Assembly (NCBI GenBank): GCA_036556985.1
Contig: DATBIK010000085.1
Span: 1-16,640 of the forward strand
Source: JAPSGM01 sp036556985
GTDB taxonomy: Bacteria; Chloroflexota; Limnocylindria; QHBO01
Reading direction: 5' to 3'
Length of the DNA stretch: 16,640 nt
Part shown: in pieces, positions 6,846 through 13,034 of the stretch
Layout of the letters: the number at the start of each line of letters is the position of its first letter
Numbering within the stretch: position 1 is the first letter of the stretch
Translations under genes and position numbers: made by a program
The notes under the pieces: model-generated
Database searches by the model: none
The model's input: only the letters and a program-made list of their open reading frames with translations
What the model was told of the DNA's origin: nothing

Positions 6846-8759
6846 GTGGCTGACCTGAACGAGGGACGTCTGGACCTGCCACGTTCCCGGGCCCGCTTCA
6901 TCGCCTTCGCCGTGGCGGCAGCCCTCATCATCACCGTGCTCGGCGCGCGGCTCTTCCACCTCCAGGTCGTGCGTGGCGAGGAGTACGCGGCCCAGGCAAC
7001 ACGCGCACGCACCGTCGAGGTGCCGATCCGCGCGCCTCGCGGCCTCGTCTTCGACCGGGACGGACGGCCGCTGGCCGTGAACGTGCCGAGCTGGACGGTG
7101 AAGGTCCGCCCCGCCGATCTGCCCGAAGCCGGCACGAATCGAATCCTGCGCCGCGTCGCCCAGCTCACCGGGGTCGATCCGCGGGTCCTGCGCGCCCGGA
7201 TCGAGGCCTTCCAGGGCTCGCCGTACGACCTCGTCCCGATCGAACGTGGCATCACCCGCGAGGCGGCCCTCATCATCGGCGAGGAGGCAGACAGCCTGCC
7301 GGGCGTCGTGGTCGAGGTGGATCCCATCCGTCGCTACCTGGACGACCGTGGCCGGCCGGTCGGCCAGCTGCTCTCCCATGTCCTCGGCTACACCGGCCCG
7401 ATCAACCTCGACGAGTTTCGCGAGCTTGGAGAGGCGGGGTATCTCCGCGACGACATCATCGGCCGTGCCGGTGTGGAGGCCACGTTCGAGGAGGCGCTGC
7501 GCGGCACGTACGGCGCCGAGCTCTGGGAGCGCGACGCCAGCGGCCGCGCGGTGAAGAGCCTGGAGACGCTCCAGGAGGCGGTGCCGGGCAAGAACCTGAT
7601 GCTGACCCTCGACGCGCGGATGCAGCGCGTGGCCACCGACGCGCTGCGCTGGGGCATGAAGGCCGTCGGGGTCGAGCAGGGCGTGACGATCGTCATGAAC
7701 CCGCAGACCGGCGAGATCCTGGCCATGGTCTCGCTGCCCGCCTACGACAACAACAAGTTCGCGGCCGGCATCAGCGCCGAGGACTACGCCGTCTATCTAC
7801 GGGACCCTGCCAAACCGCTGCGCAACCACGCCATCGCGGACATCTATCCGCCAGGCTCGACGTTCAAGCTCGTAACCGGCCTGGCGGCACTCGAGGAGGG
7901 CGTGACGACCGCCGGCCGGACGTGGCCCACGTACGGCTGCTACCAGATCCCCGGCGCCCCGCGCGGCCAATGCCTGTTCGATTGGAACCGCCAGGGGTTC
8001 GGCCTGTTGAACATGGTCGATGCCTTCGCGAAGAGCTCGGACACGTTCTTCTACCAGATGGCCATCGCCCTCGGCATCGACGCCTTCGGGCAGTGGGCGC
8101 AGGAGCTCGGCTTCGGCGAGCGTTCGGGGATCGCGCTTCCCGGAGAGGCAACCGGGATCGTGGCAAGCCGCGAGTGGGCCCGCTCGCAGGGCCGCGAGAA
8201 CGTGTTCACCGGCGAGCTGGCGCAGGCCGGCATCGGGCAGAACGTGGTGGCGGTCACCCCGCTCCAGCTCCTCAACGCGTATGCAGCGCTCGCCAACGGC
8301 GGCAAGCTCATGCGGCCGATGGTCGTGAAGGGCGAGACCGACAGCGAGGGCAAGCTGGTCACGGAGTACGAGCCGGAGGTCATCCGGCGCCTCGCCGCGA
8401 GCCGCGCGAACCTGCAGACGATGCGCATCGGCGCCCGCGAGGTCATCACCTCCGGCCACGCCTACAACATCCGCGACCTCCGCCTGCGTGGAGCCCTGTC
8501 CGGCAAGACCGGCACCGCCGAGTTCGGCGAACGGCAGCGGAACGGGGCGCTGCCGTTCCACTCGTGGTTCGTGGCCTACCTGCCGTCGAGCGCGGGCGCG
8601 ACCGACGCGGACCTGGCGGTGGTGACGTTCTCCTACTCGGCGGTGGTGCCCGGCAACGTGTCGCTGGAGGTGGTGAAGTATTTCCTGCAGGAGTGGTACG
8701 ACCTCGACCAGGACCTGCGCCTTGACCCACGCGACTTCAGCCTCGTGACGGCGAACTAG
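6846..8759 (+). CDS. mrdA: Penicillin-binding protein 2 (elongasome transpeptidase)
   Basis: This class B PBP cross-links peptidoglycan during elongation, working with the RodA glycosyltransferase encoded next. It has 637 residues from GTG 6846, preceded by AGGAG at 9 nt. A short cytoplasmic tail is followed by one membrane anchor (about 18-40, IAFAVAAALIITVLGARLF). The PBP dimer domain includes RGLVFDRDGRPLAVNVPS (65-82). The transpeptidase domain has the nucleophile motif STFK (Ser338-Lys341), SSD (397-399, the SxN-type motif, with Asp as in other PBP2s) and KTGTAEF (554-560). It is flanked by mreD (12 nt) and rodA (13 nt), so the three genes form one operon. An FtsI role is less likely because of the mreD and rodA partners. 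Confidence 0.94.
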   Translation: MADLNEGRLDLPRSRARFIAFAVAAALIITVLGARLFHLQVVRGEEYAAQATRARTVEVPIRAPRGLVFDRDGRPLAVNVPSWTVKVRPADLPEAGTNRILRRVAQLTGVDPRVLRARIEAFQGSPYDLVPIERGITREAALIIGEEADSLPGVVVEVDPIRRYLDDRGRPVGQLLSHVLGYTGPINLDEFRELGEAGYLRDDIIGRAGVEATFEEALRGTYGAELWERDASGRAVKSLETLQEAVPGKNLMLTLDARMQRVATDALRWGMKAVGVEQGVTIVMNPQTGEILAMVSLPAYDNNKFAAGISAEDYAVYLRDPAKPLRNHAIADIYPPGSTFKLVTGLAALEEGVTTAGRTWPTYGCYQIPGAPRGQCLFDWNRQGFGLLNMVDAFAKSSDTFFYQMAIALGIDAFGQWAQELGFGERSGIALPGEATGIVASREWARSQGRENVFTGELAQAGIGQNVVAVTPLQLLNAYAALANGGKLMRPMVVKGETDSEGKLVTEYEPEVIRRLAASRANLQTMRIGAREVITSGHAYNIRDLRLRGALSGKTGTAEFGERQRNGALPFHSWFVAYLPSSAGATDADLAVVTFSYSAVVPGNVSLEVVKYFLQEWYDLDQDLRLDPRDFSLVTAN

Positions 8760-8772
8760 GGACGACGGACCG

Positions 8773-9915
8773 ATGGGAGCCACCGCCCTCACTACAACAC
8801 TTGTTGACAACGTCCGAGCCCGGCGCTGGCGCGCCTTCGACCCGCAGCTGTTCCTCTACATGGGCCTTCTCATCGCGCTCGGCGTGGTGATGGGCTATTC
8901 GGCCGGGTATGCGGAGGCCGGCGCATCGGCCGGGATGTCGCAGACGGTGAAAACCCTGATCTGGGCCACCATCGGCCTCATCATCTTCTTCGTGGCAGCC
9001 AGCGTCGACTACCACTGGCTCCAGACGCTGACCCTGCCGATCTACCTCGTCGTGCTCGGGCTGCTGACGCTCACCATGCTCGTCGGAACGAACCTGTTCG
9101 GCGCCCAGATGTCGATCACCGTGGCCGGGCTCGACTTCCAGTTCAGCGAGGTGAGCAAGGTGCTCATGATCGCGGTGCTGGCCAGCTTCCTGGCCGGACG
9201 GCGGGAGAGGATCGGCAAGCTGTCGACCCTCGTGGGGGCGGCGGTGCTGATGGCGATCCCCACCTTCCTCGTCTTCCGCCAGCCGGACCTCGGCACCGCG
9301 CTCGTGTTCGTGGCGATCCTCATCGGCATGCTTTTCATGAGCGGTGCGAGCATCGGCTGGATGGGGATCTTCGCCGGCGCGACGATCGCGATCGCGCCGA
9401 TCGCGGTCCAGTCACTGGCGGACTACCAGCGCCAGCGACTGTTCTGCTTCCTCGACCCCAGCGCCGATCCGCAGGGTGCGTGCTACCAGCTCATCCAGTC
9501 GCTGAACGCGGTCGGCTCCGGTGGGCTGTTCGGCCAGGGCCTCACCGCCGGCAGGCAGAACCAGCTCGGCTTCCTGCCCGTGCAGTCCACCGACTTCATC
9601 TTCACGGTCGTGGCCGAGGAGCTCGGCTTCGTCGGCAGCGCGATCGTGCTCGTGATCTTCGGCCTGCTCATCTGGCGCATCCTGGCCATCGGCTGGGGCG
9701 CCCGCGACGCGCTGGGCATGATGATGGCGGTGGGGCTGGCGAGCATGCTGCTCTTCCAGATCATGGTCAACGTGGGCATGGTGATCGGGATCATGCCGGT
9801 CACCGGCATCCCGCTGCCGTTCATCACCTACGGCGGGTCGTCGCTCATCTCGCTCATGTTCGGGATGGGCATCCTGCAGTCGGTCCGCATGCACGCGCGC
9901 AAACCGACGTTCTGA
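8773..9915 (+). CDS. rodA: RodA SEDS peptidoglycan glycosyltransferase
   Basis: This is a multi-pass membrane SEDS enzyme that polymerises lipid II in the elongasome with PBP2. It has 380 residues and about ten hydrophobic segments. Family landmarks are RQPDLGTALV (169-178), LNAVGSGGLFGQGL (244-257), STDFIFTVVAEELGF (272-286, with the catalytic-type Asp274) and TGIPLPFITYGGSSL (344-358). The upstream loop is unusual: the normal GAxRW...QPSE-x-x-K appears as GAQMSITVAG...QFSEVSK (110-129), lacking the Trp and Pro. ATG 8773 follows the mrdA stop by 13 nt, with AGGGA overlapping that stop. FtsW is the alternative paralogue, but the mreD-mrdA context supports RodA. Confidence 0.92.
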   Translation: MGATALTTTLVDNVRARRWRAFDPQLFLYMGLLIALGVVMGYSAGYAEAGASAGMSQTVKTLIWATIGLIIFFVAASVDYHWLQTLTLPIYLVVLGLLTLTMLVGTNLFGAQMSITVAGLDFQFSEVSKVLMIAVLASFLAGRRERIGKLSTLVGAAVLMAIPTFLVFRQPDLGTALVFVAILIGMLFMSGASIGWMGIFAGATIAIAPIAVQSLADYQRQRLFCFLDPSADPQGACYQLIQSLNAVGSGGLFGQGLTAGRQNQLGFLPVQSTDFIFTVVAEELGFVGSAIVLVIFGLLIWRILAIGWGARDALGMMMAVGLASMLLFQIMVNVGMVIGIMPVTGIPLPFITYGGSSLISLMFGMGILQSVRMHARKPTF

Positions 9916-9925
9916 CCCGGGTCAG
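9912..9925. repeat. 14-bp palindrome joining two convergent stop codons
   Basis: CTGACCCGGGTCAG is a perfect palindrome. Its TGA is the rodA stop, and its TCA is the complement of the permease stop on the other strand. Only 6 bp separate the two stop codons. It has no T-tract on either side and no room for a loop, so an intrinsic terminator is not supported. Confidence 0.8.
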
Positions 9926-11148
9926 TCGTCCGCCGGCTCCTCCGGGGCCGATGACTGCTCCCCGGCCGATCCCTCCGCGGCATCCGGGGCCGACGGCGAG
10001 GCGGGCTCCTCGGCGGCCGGCTCGTTCACACCCTCCGCGTCGCCGGTGGCCACGGCGTAGGCCGTCTCCGGCGGCCGGTCGTGGAGCCGTTCGAAGGTGT
10101 AGCGATACAGGTCGCGGCTGATGGCGACGACCGGAGCCGCCAGGATCGCGCCGCCGATGCCGAACAGGCCGCCGCCCACCACCAGGGCAAGGATCATGAC
10201 CGCGGGGTGCAGCTTCACCGCGTCGCCGAGCACCTTCGGCACGAGGAGGTTGTTCTCCAGCTGCTGGATGGCGGTATAGAGGATTGCCGCGGCGATGGCC
10301 GCCGCCGGGCTGATGGTCAGTCCGATGAGGATGGCCGGGATTGCGGCCACGATGGGGCCGATGATCGGGAACCACTCGAGCACGCCGGCGATGAGCGCCA
10401 GCACAAGCGTGAAACGGCCGAACTCCTCGAACCCCACCAGGGTGAGGATGGTGAGGCCGATGACGGTGGCCACGAAGATGGCCCCGCCTAGGAGCAGCTG
10501 GCCGCGGACCCAGCGCCCGCCGGTGATCGACAGCAGGCTGAGGACGTTGTCCGCGTCGGCGTGCCAGCCCCCGGGAAGCGCCCGCCGCACGGAACGCGGC
10601 AGCCCTTCGCGGTCCTTCAGCACGAAGAACAGCCAGACCGGGATGACGATGAGCCCCAGGATGAACCCGGCCGTGCGCAGGAGCGTGGAGAAGGCGGGAC
10701 CCAGGATCGATCGCACCGCCTCGGCGAAGGCGGCCTCCGCGTTCTCGATCGACTCGTCGATCATGGCCCGCAGGTCGTCGGGAAGCGGCAGGGAGCGGTA
10801 CCACTCCAGCAGGTCCTGCTGGATCGAGGTGACCGCCGCGCCGAGCTCGGGAAGCCGGTTGATGAGCTCGCGGGACTGCTCGGCGAGCGGCGGGACGGCG
10901 AAGGCCACGAGGATCCAGATGAAGGCCACCACGACCACGTAGGCGATGAGCACGCCCGCCCAGCGCGGCACAGATCGCTTCTGCAGCGAGGTGACGATCG
11001 GATCGAGGATGAACGCCAGCGCGACGGCGATGAAGAACGCCGGAAGCGCACCGCGTGCCTGCCACAGGATCCAGGCCAGCAGGGCCAGGATGGCGAGGAC
11101 GAAGAGCGCGACCCGATGCCGGCCCAGGCCGGCGAGGAGATCTCCCAT
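9922..11148 (-). CDS. AI-2E family (TqsA/PerM-like) membrane transporter
   Basis: This is a multi-pass permease of the AI-2E transporter family; substrates vary or are unknown. It has 408 residues from ATG 11148. Hydrophobic segments lie at about 11-28, 34-50, 62-87, 158-177, 219-238, 246-278, 280-293 and 315-344. The large loop between 90 and 150 is helical and charged, as in the family. The C-terminal signature LENNLLVPKVLGDAVKLHP followed by GGGLFGIGGAILAAPVVA (about 297-342) is characteristic. A tail of about 45 residues (365-408) rich in Ala, Glu and Pro follows. A GTG at 11157 is an alternative start. No Shine-Dalgarno is evident. It converges on rodA and diverges from the DUF2344 gene with only 26 bp between start codons. 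Confidence 0.88.
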   Translation of the reverse strand: MGDLLAGLGRHRVALFVLAILALLAWILWQARGALPAFFIAVALAFILDPIVTSLQKRSVPRWAGVLIAYVVVVAFIWILVAFAVPPLAEQSRELINRLPELGAAVTSIQQDLLEWYRSLPLPDDLRAMIDESIENAEAAFAEAVRSILGPAFSTLLRTAGFILGLIVIPVWLFFVLKDREGLPRSVRRALPGGWHADADNVLSLLSITGGRWVRGQLLLGGAIFVATVIGLTILTLVGFEEFGRFTLVLALIAGVLEWFPIIGPIVAAIPAILIGLTISPAAAIAAAILYTAIQQLENNLLVPKVLGDAVKLHPAVMILALVVGGGLFGIGGAILAAPVVAISRDLYRYTFERLHDRPPETAYAVATGDAEGVNEPAAEEPASPSAPDAAEGSAGEQSSAPEEPADD

Positions 11149-11155
11149 CCGATCC

Positions 11156-11165
11156 ACGGTACCAT
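11156..11165. promoter_or_regulatory. Putative symmetric bidirectional -10 element
   Basis: The 26-bp gap between divergent start codons contains GGTACC flanked so that both strands read a TAnnnT hexamer. The plus strand has TACCAT (11160-11165), 9 nt before ATG 11175. The minus strand has TACCGT (11161-11156), 7 nt before ATG 11148. Neither gene has a visible ribosome site. This fits near-leaderless transcription in both directions, but the hexamers are weak and no -35 is seen. Confidence 0.3.
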
Positions 11166-11174
11166 CGGCGCGAC

Positions 11175-11897
11175 ATGGCTGACCGATCGACCGAACAGCC
11201 GCCGCGGCAGCGGTGGCAGATCCTCTTCGCGCGTCACGACCCGGCGCTGCGCATCCGCCAGGCCCAGCTGCTGGGCGACTTCGAGACCGCTTTCCGCCAG
11301 GCCGGTCTGCCGCTCGCCACGTCGAACGCGGCACGCCCACGCGCGCGCCTGAAGTTCGCCGCCAACCTGCCCGTGGGCATGGAGCTGCGCGGCGAGCTGC
11401 TCGAGGCCTACTTCGACGAGCTCGTCCCGATCGAGCGCATCCTGGCCATTGGCGACCATCTGCCCGAGGGCGTCGAGGTGCTCGACGCCCGCGAGGTGTG
11501 GCATGGCTTCCCTTCGGCGGCCTCGCAGGTGCGCGGCGCCGAGTACGAGGTGGAAGTGGCGGCCACCGGCGGGGCTTCGCTCACCGAGGAGGAGCTGCGG
11601 GGCGCGGTGGTCCGCCTGCTCGCCGCGAAGCAGCTCCCCGGGAAGCGGCGGCGGGGCGAGACGGAGCGCCGCGCGGACACCGGGCTGCGCGACCTGCGGC
11701 CCTACGTCGAGGACGTGGAGCTCATCGAGGTGAACGAGGCGGAGCGCACGGCGCGTTTGCGCATGGTGCTGCGGCTCGACCCCAGCGGGGCCGGCCGTCC
11801 GGAGGACGTGGTCCACGCGCTGGACGTCCCCGTCCGCCCGGCGCGCGCCACCCGGACGCGCCTCCTCTTCGTTGACACTCCCCCCATCGCCCGATAG
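11175..11897 (+). CDS. DUF2344 / TIGR03936-like radical-SAM-linked protein
   Basis: This 240-residue protein resembles the DUF2344 family, usually encoded beside or fused to a B12-binding radical SAM protein and often near rplU. The match rests on the opening WQILFARHDPALRIRQAQLLGDF, then FRQAGLPLA (40-48) and KFAANLPVGMELRGELLEAYFDE (about 59-82), which mirror the family order 'RALRRAGLP ... plP.G....E..d'. The usual SHLD and GFNPHP motifs are not recognisable, so the copy is diverged. The function of the family is unknown to me. No radical SAM gene is in the window; the left neighbour is the divergent permease. Its stop TAG forms part of the rplU promoter -10. ATG 11175 is chosen because earlier codons are out of family register. 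Confidence 0.75.
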   Translation: MADRSTEQPPRQRWQILFARHDPALRIRQAQLLGDFETAFRQAGLPLATSNAARPRARLKFAANLPVGMELRGELLEAYFDELVPIERILAIGDHLPEGVEVLDAREVWHGFPSAASQVRGAEYEVEVAATGGASLTEEELRGAVVRLLAAKQLPGKRRRGETERRADTGLRDLRPYVEDVELIEVNEAERTARLRMVLRLDPSGAGRPEDVVHALDVPVRPARATRTRLLFVDTPPIAR

Positions 11898-11900
11898 AAT
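11872..11900 (+). promoter_or_regulatory. Strong sigma70-type promoter of rplU operon
   Basis: TTGACA (11872-11877) and TAGAAT (11895-11900) are separated by exactly 17 bp. This is a perfect -35 and a five-of-six -10, the best promoter match in the window. The TAG of the -10 is also the stop codon of the upstream DUF2344 gene. Transcription should start near 11907 and leave a leader of about 80 nt before rplU. Confidence 0.85.
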
Positions 11901-11909
11901 TCCTGCTCC

Positions 11910-11956
11910 CGCGGGCTTCGTAGGCCCGCGTCGTCGTGCGCCGTGACCGGCGCACG
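11910..11956 (+). ncRNA. Two-hairpin 5' leader of rplU
   Basis: The leader begins with a 7-bp stem, CGCGGGC (11910-11916) pairing with GCCCGCG (11924-11930), closed by a 7-nt loop. A second, perfect 9-bp stem follows: CGTGCGCCG (11935-11943) with CGGCGCACG (11948-11956) and a TGAC loop. They lie between the predicted transcription start and the rplU Shine-Dalgarno (GGAG, 11978-11981). There is no U-tract after either hairpin, so termination is unlikely. An autoregulatory ribosomal-protein leader is a reasonable inference, since L21 leaders are known in other phyla, but I cannot match it to a known motif. Confidence 0.5.
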
Positions 11957-11987
11957 CATCGGTCAATCCATCCCTTCGGAGAACGTC

Positions 11988-12521
11988 ATGTACGCCGTGG
12001 TCAGCAGCGGCGGAAAGCAATACCGCGTCGAGCCGGGCACCACGCTCACCATGGAGCGGATCGGGGCCGAGGCCGGCGCGCCGTACACCTTCGATCGCGT
12101 CCTGCTCATCGGCGACGGCGATCGGGTGACGGTGGGCACGCCCGTGGTCAGCGGCGCGACGGTGAGCGCGACCGTGCTCGGCGAGGAGCTCGGCCCCAAG
12201 CTCGTCATCTTCAAGTTCAAGCAGAAGGTCAAGTACCGCCGCCGCACCGGCCACCGGCAGCACCTGGTGCGCGTCCGGATCGACGCCATCAACGCCGACG
12301 GCGAGTCGAAGCGGGCCAAGGCTGAGAAGGCCGAGGAGGCTCCGAAGGCCGAGAAGGCCGAGCAGGCCGAGGCGGCCCCGAAGGCGGCCAAGGCGCCCGC
12401 CAAACGCGCGCCGCGCGCGAAGGCGGCATCGGCCTCCAAGGCGTCCACGGAGGAGAAGCCGAAGGCGACCCGCAAGCCGCGGGCGACGAAGGCCAAGGCC
12501 GAGAAGCCGGCCGAGGAGTAA
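11988..12521 (+). CDS. rplU: 50S ribosomal protein L21 with long C-terminal tail
   Basis: L21 binds 23S rRNA in the large subunit. Residues 1-103 are the normal protein: MYAVVSSGGKQYRVEPG at the start, then KFKQKVKYRRRTGHRQ (76-91). The protein does not stop there. About 74 extra residues follow, made almost only of Ala, Lys, Glu, Pro and Arg, with KAEKAE-like repeats. The tail resembles histone H1 tails and could bind RNA or be disordered. GGAG lies 6 nt before ATG 11988. An in-frame GTG at 11943 lies inside the leader hairpin and is not family-like. rpmA starts 5 nt after the stop, in the conserved rplU-rpmA pair. Confidence 0.96.
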   Translation: MYAVVSSGGKQYRVEPGTTLTMERIGAEAGAPYTFDRVLLIGDGDRVTVGTPVVSGATVSATVLGEELGPKLVIFKFKQKVKYRRRTGHRQHLVRVRIDAINADGESKRAKAEKAEEAPKAEKAEQAEAAPKAAKAPAKRAPRAKAASASKASTEEKPKATRKPRATKAKAEKPAEE

Positions 12522-12526
12522 CGAAC

Positions 12527-12793
12527 ATGGCACACAAGAAGGCCGGCAGCAGCAGCAAGAACGGCCGCGACTCGGCCGGCAAGCGCCTCGGCGTGAAGCG
12601 CGGCGACGGACAGCGCGTGCTGGCCGGCACGATCATCGTCCGCCAGCGGGGCAGCACCTTCGCGCCCGGCCCGAACGTGGGCATGGGCCGCGACTACACG
12701 CTGTTCGCCACCGCCGACGGGCTCGTGAAGTTCACCCACCGCTCGCGCGACAAGAAGCGCGTCAGCGTCGTGGCATCGGCCCCGACGGCCTGA
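12527..12793 (+). CDS. rpmA: 50S ribosomal protein L27
   Basis: L27 is the large-subunit protein whose N-terminus reaches the peptidyl transferase centre. The 88 residues begin with the canonical MAHKKAGSSSKNGRDS, so the active N-terminus is produced directly, with no Firmicutes-type cleaved extension. The core contains KRLGVKRGDGQ, GTIIVRQRG and the GRDYTLFA motif (69-76 area). A GAGGAG overlapping the rplU end is a well-placed ribosome site. The gene that usually follows, obgE, is absent; rpmE comes next. Confidence 0.98.
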   Translation: MAHKKAGSSSKNGRDSAGKRLGVKRGDGQRVLAGTIIVRQRGSTFAPGPNVGMGRDYTLFATADGLVKFTHRSRDKKRVSVVASAPTA

Positions 12794-12820
12794 CCGCAGA
12801 TCCCAGGAGCCCCAGGTCCC

Positions 12821-13027
12821 ATGAAGCCCCAGATCCATCCGGAGTACCATCAGGCGCAGGTGCACTGCGTCTGCGGCAGCACCTTCACCGTGGGGTCGAC
12901 CGCCGAGTCGATCCGCGTCGAGGTCTGCTCGAATTGCCACCCGTTCTACACCGGGACCCAGAACATCGTCGACACCGCCGGCCAGGTGGAGCGCTTCCAG
13001 CGCCGCATGGAGCGCGCGACCAAGTAG
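12821..13027 (+). CDS. rpmE: 50S ribosomal protein L31, zinc-binding type
   Basis: L31 helps bridge the ribosomal subunits. The 68-residue protein shows the zinc-type (C+) form, with Cys16 and Cys18 in HCVCG and Cys36 and Cys39 in EVCSNCHPFYTGTQ. The C-terminal end matches the family (GQVERFQRRM). The start ATG 12821 is preceded by CAGGAG, 12 nt upstream. It lies 27 nt after rpmA, probably in the same transcript, and 7 nt before the DUF1385 gene. Having four cysteines, it needs zinc, so a zinc-free paralogue may exist elsewhere. Confidence 0.97.
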   Translation: MKPQIHPEYHQAQVHCVCGSTFTVGSTAESIRVEVCSNCHPFYTGTQNIVDTAGQVERFQRRMERATK

Positions 13028-13034
13028 GCATGCC

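Noticed and set aside
8801..8810. TTGACA inside the start of rodA as a -35 element
   Set aside because: No -10-like hexamer lies 16-18 bp downstream, and the gene is already within a tight operon.
9942..9965. CCGGGG/CCCCGG hairpin as a terminator between rodA and the permease
   Set aside because: It lies in the coding tail of the permease and has no U-tract in either direction.
10561..11352. Plus-strand open frame opposite the permease and entering the DUF2344 gene
   Set aside because: It is very rich in Asp, Glu, Arg and His, with no motifs, and conflicts with two better supported genes.
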